DNA of 5,467 bases. Source: Sulfurimonas sp. GTDB taxonomy: Bacteria > Campylobacterota > Campylobacteria > Campylobacterales > Sulfurimonadaceae. Location: positions 1 to 5,467 of the forward strand of contig JAIOSY010000094.1 in the NCBI GenBank assembly GCA_021107375.1, read 5' to 3'. Position numbers and translations under genes: made by a program. This document shows positions 1-5,467 of this stretch, in pieces. A model generated the notes under the pieces. That model was not told the origin of the DNA, did not search any database, and saw nothing but the letters and a program-made list of their open reading frames with translations. Numbering within the stretch: position 1 is the first letter of the stretch; each line of letters begins with the position of its first letter.

Positions 1-21
1 ATTATATAGGAGATTAATTAC

Positions 22-95
22 TAAAAGTTATAAAAGAGTGATGGGATTAAGTAGAAATAGAGTTTGTTACATTTCGACACAAGATATAACTTTTA
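22..95. repeat. AT-rich 11-bp inverted repeat in the gene-free 1-189 region
   Basis: The left arm is TAAAAGTTATA (22-32) and the right arm is TATAACTTTTA (85-95), a perfect 11-bp match with a 52-nt spacer. A second imperfect pair lies nearby: TAGAAATA (52-59) and TATTTCTA (110-117). Arms this long with only one G or C could arise by chance. The long loop and absence of a following T-run argue against a simple intrinsic terminator. The rest of 1-189 shows no convincing gene on either strand. Confidence 0.3.
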
Positions 96-189
96 TTTAT
101 ATTTGAACTTATTTCTATTATTAGAATTTTGTATATTGAAGTTGTTTATTTAGTGTAGCTTATCATTCATATTTGATGCTATAATATTG

Positions 190-462
190 TTAGCTTTTTT
201 TTGTAATTCCTAAAATTACATAGCAATTATTACTATAATCTATTAAAAAAACTATCGTACACCCTTGAAATGAGATATCTTTTATATTTTCATCATCAAA
301 ATAGATAGACTTTTTATATTTTTTTTCTTTAGTTTGTATATTTAAAATAATTGTATCAAGATAAATTTTAAAATTCTTAGGAGCTTTTTCATCTACTTCT
401 TCTAATAACTTTAAAATATCTTTTAGTTGTTTTTCATATAGTTTTGAGGTTAAAATATTCAT
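190..462 (-). CDS. RelE/ParE-family toxin
   Basis: 90 aa, typical for the family. The N-terminal helices (SKLYEKQLKDILKLLEEVDEK split over residues 6-26) are followed by the family's strand block, with KYKKSIYFDDENIKDISF (48-65), QGCTIVFLID (66-75) and YVILGITKKS (81-90). The pattern [KR]-x-[KR]-K-S-I-Y-F, then I-[KR]-D, then G-x-T-I and a final ILGI, is that of Campylobacterota RelE/ParE toxins. Family members either cleave mRNA on the ribosome (RelE) or poison gyrase (ParE); sequence alone does not say which. The start at 460-462 aligns with the family N-terminus and lies 29 nt inside the antitoxin gene, so translation is probably coupled; only a weak SD (AAAAG) is visible. It looks intact. 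An A8 run in the last codons is the only oddity. TAA stop. Confidence 0.85.
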   Translation of the reverse strand: MNILTSKLYEKQLKDILKLLEEVDEKAPKNFKIYLDTIILNIQTKEKKYKKSIYFDDENIKDISFQGCTIVFLIDYSNNCYVILGITKKS

Positions 463-655
463 TATTTAATCTTTTGATACTTTCACTATAAGGTATAAAG
501 CTAGTAAGATTATCTCTATAGTTTTTTAATTCATCTTCAAGAAGTTTTTTATTTTCTTTAAAATCCTCTTCAATAACTCTTACCTTATCTTTAGGTAAAG
601 TATTCATTAACTCTTCTATATAATCATCTTCAACCTGCAAATGTATAGTTGTCAT
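434..655 (-). CDS. Antitoxin of a type II toxin-antitoxin pair
   Basis: 73 aa. It starts with a short strand MTTIHLQVEDD followed by an amphipathic helix (YIEELMNTLP), then a charged helical stretch rich in Glu, Lys and Asp. This layout is common in small antitoxins paired with RelE/ParE toxins in Campylobacterota: an N-terminal dimerising/DNA-binding part and a flexible C-terminal toxin-wrapping part. I cannot assign it to a named antitoxin superfamily by eye. Support comes mainly from its partner: it lies directly upstream of a RelE/ParE-like toxin and overlaps it by 29 nt, the usual antitoxin-first order. The ATG has AAGAG about 6 nt upstream, just 2 nt after the PAS gene. Such antitoxins commonly repress their own promoter; any such promoter would have to lie inside the PAS gene and I cannot identify one. 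TGA stop. Confidence 0.75.
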   Translation of the reverse strand: MTTIHLQVEDDYIEELMNTLPKDKVRVIEEDFKENKKLLEDELKNYRDNLTSFIPYSESIKRLNNEYFNLKTI

Positions 656-657
656 TT

Positions 658-1083
658 TTACTCTTGACTTTTCAACTCAGCATAAAGAGTTATACAAGCT
701 TCTACATCTGATCTATCTGGGACTCTTCTAATAGAAAGATATGTAACTTCACCTTTGTTATTAACTTTTCTAAGAACAGTTGCATGCACCCAATAGCAAC
801 CACCATCTTTTCTAAGATTTTTTACAATTCCTGTCCAAAACCCTTTAGATTGTATATCATCCCATAAACCTTTAAAGGCTATTTTAGGCATATCTGGATG
901 TCTTATTACATTATGAGGTTCACCAATTAATTCATCAGGTATATAATCAGCTATCTCATAAAAAATATCATTGGCATAAAGTATAATACCTTTATCATCT
1001 GTCTCACTTAAAATATACTGATCAGATGAAAAAAACCATTCATCTGAATCTTTTGCTTTTGTAACTTTTGTAATTTTTGACAT
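658..1083 (-). CDS. Stand-alone Aer/CetB-type PAS sensor protein
   Basis: 141 aa, almost entirely one PAS domain (about 22-135), with no TM segment, HAMP, kinase, GGDEF or methyl-accepting region. It closely resembles the FAD-binding PAS domain of E. coli Aer, with the ligand-site residues in register (offset 4): N38, R61, H62, D64, W83 and N89. Diagnostic strings are YANDIFYEIADY, GEPHNVIRHPDMPKIAF and GFWTGIVKNLRKDGGCYWVHA. In Campylobacter, single-domain proteins of this type (CetB) sense redox or energy state and work with a separate membrane signalling partner (CetA). By analogy it may bind FAD and feed energy taxis; cofactor and partner are inference, and no chemoreceptor gene is in the window. 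The ATG has AAGGGA just upstream, overlapping the aroC stop. It ends 2 nt before the antitoxin start, so the TA pair is probably cotranscribed with it. TAA stop. Confidence 0.92.
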   Translation of the reverse strand: MSKITKVTKAKDSDEWFFSSDQYILSETDDKGIILYANDIFYEIADYIPDELIGEPHNVIRHPDMPKIAFKGLWDDIQSKGFWTGIVKNLRKDGGCYWVHATVLRKVNNKGEVTYLSIRRVPDRSDVEACITLYAELKSQE

Positions 1084-1092
1084 ATTTTCCCT

Positions 1093-2166
1093 TTATTTAT
1101 AGTATTTTTTTATCCCATCCATATTTGAGCCCATATTTAACAATATCATATCTGCAATAACTAAAGCTGCCATCGATTCACAAACAACTGTTCCACGAAT
1201 CGCTACACATGGGTCATGTCTCCCTTTTAGTGCAAAATCCAACTCCTCATTTTGAGTGTTGATAGTATGCTGCTCTTTAAAGATAGATGGTGTTGGTTTA
1301 AAATACACATTCATAACTATATCTTCACCGTTACTAATTCCACCTAAAATCCCACCTGCATGATTTGACTCAAAGCCATTTTGTCTTATCTCATCATTGT
1401 TTGCTGAACCAAGTGCAGAAGCAGATAAAACACCATCACCAATCTCTACAGCTTTTACTGCATTTATCCCCATCATAGCATCAGCTAAAACACCATCAAG
1501 CTTATAGTAAAGTGGTTGTCCTAAACCTATTGGAGTTCCTATGATTAAAACACGCGAAACACCACCAACAGAATCATGGTTATTTTTAGCTTCTAAAATA
1601 GCCTCTTTTTGAGCCTCTTCTTTGTTTTTATCAAGAGCATATATGATACTATTCTTGGCATGTGGATAATTAAAGTCCTCAGACTTAATTCCAGCCACTT
1701 CACAAATCCCAGAGAAAATTTCAATATCAAGAGTTTTTAACATAAGCTTAGCAATTGCACCAGCAGCAACTCTAGCTGCTGTTTCTCTTGCAGAACTTCT
1801 GCCCCCTCCTCTATAATCTCTAATCCCATACTTATGAAAATATGTAAAATCAGCATGTCCAGGACGAAAAACATCTTTTATATTTGAGTAATCTTTTGAC
1901 TTTTGATTTGTGTTATAAATAACCATTGCAATTGGTGTACCTGTACTTAAACCTTCAAAAGTACCAGATAAAATTTCAACCTTATCAGCCTCTTTTCTAG
2001 CTGTTTCAAACTCTGATTTTCCAGGTTTTCTTCTATCAAGTTCTGATTGGATATACTCTTCATCAATTTTAAGTCCAGCAGGAACACCATCTAAAATACA
2101 TCCAAGAGCAGTTCCATGAGACTCTCCAAAGGTACTAAATCTTAACTTTTGTCCAAAACTATTCAC
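1093..2166 (-). CDS. aroC: Chorismate synthase
   Basis: Last step of the shikimate pathway: converts 5-enolpyruvylshikimate-3-phosphate to chorismate, using reduced FMN, in the cytoplasm. It has 357 aa, full family length. Motifs in order: GESHG (14-18, with catalytic H17), RPGHAD (101-106, with H104 matching the second catalytic His), the Arg/Gly-rich [19 protein letters not shown] (118-136), [13 protein letters not shown] (268-280) and GRHDPC (315-320). The start is GTG at 2164-2166; the N-terminus [18 protein letters not shown] has the usual spacing to GESHG, and an AAAGGGAG SD lies upstream within the rnc end. It overlaps rnc by 8 nt and is followed 9 nt later by the PAS gene. The flavin reductant is supplied elsewhere, as in other monofunctional bacterial enzymes (family knowledge). 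TAA stop. Confidence 0.98.
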   Translation of the reverse strand: MNSFGQKLRFSTFGESHGTALGCILDGVPAGLKIDEEYIQSELDRRKPGKSEFETARKEADKVEILSGTFEGLSTGTPIAMVIYNTNQKSKDYSNIKDVFRPGHADFTYFHKYGIRDYRGGGRSSARETAARVAAGAIAKLMLKTLDIEIFSGICEVAGIKSEDFNYPHAKNSIIYALDKNKEEAQKEAILEAKNNHDSVGGVSRVLIIGTPIGLGQPLYYKLDGVLADAMMGINAVKAVEIGDGVLSASALGSANNDEIRQNGFESNHAGGILGGISNGEDIVMNVYFKPTPSIFKEQHTINTQNEELDFALKGRHDPCVAIRGTVVCESMAALVIADMILLNMGSNMDGIKKYYK

Positions 2167-2845
2167 TATTTTCTCCCTTTAGTATCTCTATTGCAATTTT
2201 CGCCGATTCTTGTTGAGCAATTTTTTTACTTTTTCCTATCGCTCTTGCATACTCTTTACCCTCTATAACCACAGCTACTTCAAACTCTTTTTTATGATCA
2301 GGTCCTCTACTTGCAACCACTAAATACTCAGGTGTAATTCCAAATCTGGCTTGTGTGAGTTCTTGAAGTAAAGTTTTAAAATCACTAAAAAGTGAATCAA
2401 GTGAAATCTCTTTATGATTTTTTTCTATTAAAGAGATAGCGATTTCATTAACTTCTTTTAAACCTGCTTCTAAATAGATAGCCCCTATTACAGCTTCAAA
2501 TGCATTTGAAAGAAGTGACGATTTTTCTCGCCCTCCATTGTTTTCTTCAGCGTTTGAAAGTAAAATATAATCACCAAGATTTAAATACAAAGCTAACTTA
2601 TTAAAACCTGTTTCGTTTACCAAAGATGCTCTAATTTTTGATAAATTTCCTTCATCTGATGAAGCAAATTTTTTAAACAGATACTCCCCAACTATTAAAT
2701 CCAAAACTGCGTCACCTAAAAACTCCAATCTTTCATTATTGTACGGTTTTTTATAACTCTTGTGTGTCAGTGCTTCGATAATGAGTTTTTTATCTATAAA
2801 CTCATAACCCAAACTCTTCTCTAAAAGTTCTATATTCTTAATCAT
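2159..2845 (-). CDS. rnc: Ribonuclease III
   Basis: Double-strand-specific endoribonuclease that processes rRNA precursors, some mRNAs and sRNA duplexes. It has 228 aa, normal for bacteria. The catalytic domain (about 1-150) carries the signature [13 protein letters not shown] (37-49) with metal ligands E38, E41 and D45, plus E65 and E117. The double-stranded RNA-binding domain (about 155-225) has GPDHKKEF (181-188) and the basic [12 protein letters not shown] (205-216). One oddity: the residue matching E. coli D114, a conserved acidic metal-site position, is Asn (N114, codon at 2504-2506). The start is ATG with AGGAT about 5 nt upstream. It overlaps rnhA by 8 nt and aroC by 8 nt. TAG stop. 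Identity is secure. Confidence 0.97.
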   Translation of the reverse strand: MIKNIELLEKSLGYEFIDKKLIIEALTHKSYKKPYNNERLEFLGDAVLDLIVGEYLFKKFASSDEGNLSKIRASLVNETGFNKLALYLNLGDYILLSNAEENNGGREKSSLLSNAFEAVIGAIYLEAGLKEVNEIAISLIEKNHKEISLDSLFSDFKTLLQELTQARFGITPEYLVVASRGPDHKKEFEVAVVIEGKEYARAIGKSKKIAQQESAKIAIEILKGENSE

Positions 2846-3275
2846 TTTTTATCCTATCTTTAACTTTTTGTGCTTCATCTCTTGCCAACTTATCACACCT
2901 TTCATTTTCCACATGCCCATCATGTCCACGAACCCACATGCCATAAACCTCATGAGTTTTTGAAACTTCAACATACTCTCTCCATAAATCAGGATTCTTA
3001 ACTTTTTTAAAATCTTTTTTTATCCACCCTTTTAGCCACTCATTTATCCCCTTTGTTACATATGAAGAGTCTGAAACAACATCAACTTTACAAGGCTCTC
3101 TCAAGGCTTTTAAACCCTCAATAACTGCTAAAAGTTCCATTCTATTGTTTGTTGTATGCTCCTCGCTACCAGATATAACTTTTTCTTTATCACCAAATCT
3201 TAAAATAGTCCCATACCCACCAGGTCCAGGATTACCTAGTGCTGAACCATCACTGAAAAGAGTTATTTTCTTCAC
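2838..3275 (-). CDS. rnhA: Ribonuclease HI
   Basis: Cleaves the RNA strand of RNA-DNA hybrids in the cytoplasm, clearing R-loops and primer RNA. The protein has 145 aa, close to the E. coli enzyme (155). Expected catalytic residues are present: D9 in [15 protein letters not shown]47 in NNRMELLA, D69 in VSDSSY, H118 in [13 protein letters not shown], and D128. The basic, Trp-containing stretch [14 protein letters not shown] (78-91) matches the substrate-binding handle of bacterial RNase HI. The start is GTG at 3273-3275, with AGGGA about 6 nt upstream, and begins [10 protein letters not shown] as expected for the family. That start lies inside the end of the TPR gene (26-nt overlap), and the 3' end overlaps rnc by 8 nt, so translation is probably coupled. 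TAA stop. Confidence 0.97.
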   Translation of the reverse strand: MKKITLFSDGSALGNPGPGGYGTILRFGDKEKVISGSEEHTTNNRMELLAVIEGLKALREPCKVDVVSDSSYVTKGINEWLKGWIKKDFKKVKNPDLWREYVEVSKTHEVYGMWVRGHDGHVENERCDKLARDEAQKVKDRIKND

Positions 3276-4296
3276 TAAAATCCCTATTTAAATCTCTTAT
3301 TAAACTAAACTCTACAGCTATTGTATCTGTACAATGACAACTTGTACATCTATGAAATGAGAAAGGATAAAGCTGTTTACAATTCTCACAAATATACTCA
3401 AAACTTAGTGTTGCATTTACTTTACCTTTTAAATTTATCAAAGCATCAAATTCAAACACACTACTTTTAATTGAGAGATCAACATCTCCCCGTGCAGTAT
3501 ACAACTCTCTTAAATAACTATTTTGAGAAATTTTCTCCAAATCTAAATCTTTTACTTCCACATGCCAGAGTAAATCAACCATTACATCACTTTTAGAAGT
3601 ATCAAAATACTCCCATGCAAGTTTTGGATTTACACGAAAAAGATACTCAAAAATCATATATGTTTGTTGATGAGACTTTTTATAAATCTCAATAATTTTT
3701 TTAGTTTTATCTTCTGTTGATACCTCTACACTATTTAAAAGTGCTAATATTTTAAGATATACACTATCGCTTGAAATATCTTGTTCTAACTCATCTAAAG
3801 GTTCTAAAACTTCTAAAGCAGATTTATAATCTTTCATATATTCATAAACTAAAAGTAGCTTCTCTAAAGCCTGTGGTGTTCTTGGATTTTTTCTTAAAAT
3901 TTCTAAAAAAATCTGTTTAGATCGTTCTAAAAAACCAGCTTTAAAATAAGTTTTTCCAAGTAAAAACATAATCTCTTTTTGATTTTTATAATCTGTCATT
4001 TTTAAAATTTCATTATATATCTCTATACTTTTTTCATAATTCCCACTTTTTGAATATGAAGCAGCTAAAAGAATCCATGACTTTTGTGAAAGTTCATCTT
4101 TTGATATTAACTCTTTTAATTCCACTTTTGTTGGCAGAGTACGAAACTGTTTTAAAAATCTATCTAAATGTCTATAATCTTCTCTTCTTCTATATCTTCC
4201 CCACCAATATGAAAGGAATGTAATTATAAAAATCAGTACAAAAAAGACAATAACAGAAAAGAGAGGATCACGAAATTCTAAAAAAAATATATTCAT
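3250..4296 (-). CDS. Membrane-anchored TPR protein with C-terminal zinc ribbon (LapB/YciM-like)
   Basis: 348 aa. The N-terminus carries one TM helix (about residues 12-30) followed by WWGRYRRR, which would place the bulk in the cytoplasm. TPR-like helical pairs follow at about 73-102, 107-139 and 141-170. The C-terminus has a four-cysteine knuckle: C303-x2-C306 and C317-x2-C320, with an extra C322. This order (TM anchor, TPRs, rubredoxin-like metal site near the end) is that of E. coli LapB/YciM, the adaptor that promotes FtsH degradation of LpxC and so limits lipopolysaccharide synthesis. From memory, the stretch LGKTYFKAGFLERS also resembles LapB. It is shorter than LapB (389 aa), mainly in the later TPRs. 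By position it corresponds to C. jejuni Cj1637c. The ATG sits 3 nt after the upstream TAG with a weak SD, suggesting coupled translation. Its end overlaps rnhA by 26 nt. Architecture is seen; the LapB role is inferred. Confidence 0.85.
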   Translation of the reverse strand: MNIFFLEFRDPLFSVIVFFVLIFIITFLSYWWGRYRRREDYRHLDRFLKQFRTLPTKVELKELISKDELSQKSWILLAASYSKSGNYEKSIEIYNEILKMTDYKNQKEIMFLLGKTYFKAGFLERSKQIFLEILRKNPRTPQALEKLLLVYEYMKDYKSALEVLEPLDELEQDISSDSVYLKILALLNSVEVSTEDKTKKIIEIYKKSHQQTYMIFEYLFRVNPKLAWEYFDTSKSDVMVDLLWHVEVKDLDLEKISQNSYLRELYTARGDVDLSIKSSVFEFDALINLKGKVNATLSFEYICENCKQLYPFSFHRCTSCHCTDTIAVEFSLIRDLNRDFSEENNSFQ

Positions 4297-4299
4297 TAT

Positions 4300-4767
4300 C
4301 TACTCATACACCACAATGCCATAATCATTTTTAAGATTATAAAAAGCACTACTTCCAGCTAAATCTAGCTCTTTTATTTTACCAAGTTGAACAATAGAAT
4401 TTTTAGCAACTTTAATTCCATTCTCTCGAAAAAATTTTTTAATATTTACAAATTTTACATCTTGAACATATTTATATTCAAACTCTTTATATAGCTTCAT
4501 TTTTTCATATGAAAATATATGCTCATTTACATGTAATCTATCTGAAGCATATTTAATAGGAAGATGTCCAGAAAGGTCTGTTAAGATTGATTCAATATAC
4601 TCATACTTCTCAGGTAAAGTCTCTTTTTGAATAAAAATATATTTATTGTTTAATTTTAAATTTGGTGTATTTTTCCAATACTTATAAGCTGGATTTGAAA
4701 CACCTAATTTATTTGAAACCTCTCTCCAGAGCCAAAATGAATTGAGTGTATTTGGTAAGTACGACAT
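4300..4767 (-). CDS. Unrecognised 155-aa protein with repeated helix-turn-helix-like units
   Basis: I do not recognise a named family. There is no signal peptide or membrane segment, so it is probably cytoplasmic. Residues 15-32 (REVSNKLGVSNPAYKYWK) read like the HTH of MerR/excisionase-type domains, followed by a wing-like strand around NKYIFI (41-46). The same pattern recurs exactly 57 residues later: ASDRLHVNEHIFSYEK (74-89) followed by YKYVQDVK (98-105). S, L, V, Y, K and the later KY pair fall in identical register. A third degenerate copy may lie at about 129-155 (IKELDLAGSSAFYNLKND, then GIVVYE). It begins with its own SD and possible promoter and ends 3 nt before the TPR gene, so it is likely the first gene of the operon. 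A DNA-binding or architectural role is inference from the HTH resemblance. TAG stop. Confidence 0.8.
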   Translation of the reverse strand: MSYLPNTLNSFWLWREVSNKLGVSNPAYKYWKNTPNLKLNNKYIFIQKETLPEKYEYIESILTDLSGHLPIKYASDRLHVNEHIFSYEKMKLYKEFEYKYVQDVKFVNIKKFFRENGIKVAKNSIVQLGKIKELDLAGSSAFYNLKNDYGIVVYE

Positions 4768-4777
4768 CTACAATTGA

Positions 4778-4784
4778 CCCCTTT
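4778..4784 (-). promoter_or_regulatory. Ribosome binding site of the 155-aa gene
   Basis: AAAGGGG on the minus strand lies 10 nt before the ATG at 4765-4767. An in-frame TAG directly precedes that ATG, so no upstream extension is possible and this site fixes the start. Confidence 0.6.
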
Positions 4785-4804
4785 GAAAGATTTTTGTGAT
4801 GTCT

Positions 4805-4810
4805 ATTATA
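4805..4810 (-). promoter_or_regulatory. Possible -10 box ahead of the 155-aa gene and downstream operon
   Basis: Read on the minus strand, this is a perfect TATAAT in the 66-nt gap between the YeiH gene and the next start, about 38 nt upstream of that start. Transcription would begin near 4797-4799. The upstream DNA is AT-rich (ATATAAAATTA) and no good -35 box is visible. This fits housekeeping promoters of Campylobacterota, which typically lack a conserved -35. In DNA this AT-rich, a TATAAT occurs easily by chance. The position argues for function, because this is the only gap of any size between 5467 and 190. Confidence 0.45.
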
Positions 4811-4833
4811 TAATTTTATATTTAAGAGTTTTA

Positions 4834-5467
4834 TTAAAATATACTAACAACGACTTTAGTTACTATAAATCCACCCACAACTAACCATATAAACATAGAT
4901 AAGGCTGTATAAACAGGAGCTAAACCAAGTCCTCTAAATTTAGAAAAATTTGTACCCATTCCAAGTGCTGTCATTGCCATAGTTAATAAGAATGTATCAA
5001 TCTCATTTATAATATCTACAATATTTTGAGGAACAATCCCTAAAGAGTTAAATCCAGCCATACCGATAAAATAAACAGCAAACCAAGGTATAACTAACTT
5101 TATACCATCAGCAGTAGCACCATTTTTTTTTGCTTCATAAGATAGATAAATTCCCAAAACAATTAACAAAGGAGCAATCATAATAACTCTTGTCATCTTA
5201 ACAATAACAGCAGAGTTTGCCATATCTATAGGAGCACCAGCTATAGAAGCTGGAACAGCTACAACTTGAGCAACTTCATGAATAGTCCCACCAACATAAA
5301 TACCAAACTCTTGAGTACTCATATGTAAAAACCCAGTTGCAGGTTCGATAATAGTCGCATATAAAACAGGATATAAAAACATAGAGATAGTACCAAAAAG
5401 TACAACCATAGAAACAGCTATGGCAGTTTTGTGTTCTTCTGATTTTAAAACTGGTTCAGTTGCTAAA
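4834..5467 (-). CDS. yeiH: YeiH-family putative sulfate exporter, C-terminal part (5' end outside window)
   Basis: This is an integral inner-membrane protein of the YeiH / conserved hypothetical 698 family, annotated as putative sulfate exporters; substrate evidence for the family is weak. The frame stays open from the TAA at 4834-4836 to the window edge. The residues before the internal Met at 5407-5409 (LATEPVLKSEEHKTAIAVS) continue the family sequence, so that Met is not the start. About 210 codons are visible, against roughly 340-350 for full-length members, so about 130-150 N-terminal residues are missing. Visible features are several hydrophobic helices and the family-typical block GIYVGGTIHEVAQVVAVPAS. 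A later helix pair contains ALGMGTNF and the protein ends in a hydrophobic helix. A 66-nt gap separates it from the next gene, so it is probably a separate transcription unit. Family assignment is firm; substrate is not. Confidence 0.9.
   Translation of the reverse strand, partial: LATEPVLKSEEHKTAIAVSMVVLFGTISMFLYPVLYATIIEPATGFLHMSTQEFGIYVGGTIHEVAQVVAVPASIAGAPIDMANSAVIVKMTRVIMIAPLLIVLGIYLSYEAKKNGATADGIKLVIPWFAVYFIGMAGFNSLGIVPQNIVDIINEIDTFLLTMAMTALGMGTNFSKFRGLGLAPVYTALSMFIWLVVGGFIVTKVVVSIF

Noticed and set aside
2..106. Plus-strand frame open from the window edge to a TGA at 104-106, 34 codons with several Arg.
   Set aside because: It has no visible start, no recognisable family, and is short enough to be chance. 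It could be the tail of a convergent gene, but the window does not show enough.
180..185. Plus-strand TATAAT just ahead of the toxin gene's 3' end, possible antisense promoter.
   Set aside because: No -35 or extended -10 support, no plus-strand gene behind it, and such hexamers are frequent in DNA this AT-rich.
195..202. A8 homopolymer (T8 on the plus strand) in the last codons of the toxin, possible phase-variation tract.
   Set aside because: Slippage would only alter the last two or three residues and add a short tail, and similar runs are common in this AT-rich sequence.
202..220. 7-bp hairpin TGTAATT / AATTACA near the toxin 3' end, possible terminator.
   Set aside because: On the minus strand it is followed by an A-run, and on the plus strand the T-run precedes it, so it fits an intrinsic terminator in neither direction. 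It also lies inside the coding sequence.
4805..4814. Perfect palindrome ATTATATAAT between YeiH and the 155-aa gene, possible operator or terminator stem.
   Set aside because: It contains only A and T, is short, and overlaps the likely -10 box, which explains it well enough.
5407..5409. ATG as the start of the YeiH protein, giving a 191-aa product.
   Set aside because: The frame continues upstream to the window edge with family-like sequence, so this Met is internal and the gene is truncated only by the window.

Overview
The window is AT-rich DNA (GC roughly 30% by eye) with every recognisable gene on the minus strand, so it reads from right to left. The protein sequences and the order rnhA-rnc-aroC behind a membrane-anchored TPR gene match Campylobacterota; in Campylobacter jejuni the same block is Cj1637c-Cj1634c. 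The low GC and the styles of the PAS, YeiH and RelE/ParE proteins suggest an Arcobacter-like or Sulfurimonas-like bacterium. This is inference, since no 16S or other marker is present.

Layout in transcription order: (1) 5467-4834, the C-terminal ~210 residues of a YeiH-family membrane transporter whose 5' end lies outside the window. (2) A 66-nt gap at 4768-4833 with a plausible -10 box, the only clear gene gap inside the cluster. (3) 4767-4300, an unrecognised 155-aa protein that appears to be built from repeated helix-turn-helix/wing units. (4) 4296-3250, a one-TM TPR protein with a C-terminal CxxC...CxxC zinc ribbon, an architecture strikingly like enterobacterial LapB/YciM. (5) rnhA, rnc and aroC (3275-1093), joined by short overlaps. 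(6) 1083-658, a stand-alone Aer/CetB-type PAS protein. (7) 655-190, a type II toxin-antitoxin pair with a RelE/ParE-like toxin. (8) 1-189, no supported gene; it holds an AT-rich inverted repeat.

From 4767 to 190 the genes are separated by at most 9 nt or overlap, so the set looks like one long transcript. It combines nucleic-acid housekeeping (RNase HI, RNase III), aromatic amino acid synthesis (chorismate synthase), a possible envelope-regulation protein, a redox or energy-sensing module, and a toxin-antitoxin pair at its 3' end. The most rewarding points are the LapB-like identity of the TPR protein, the internal repeats of the 155-aa protein, and the TA pair attached to a core operon. I see no CRISPR array, rRNA, tRNA, IS element or prophage.
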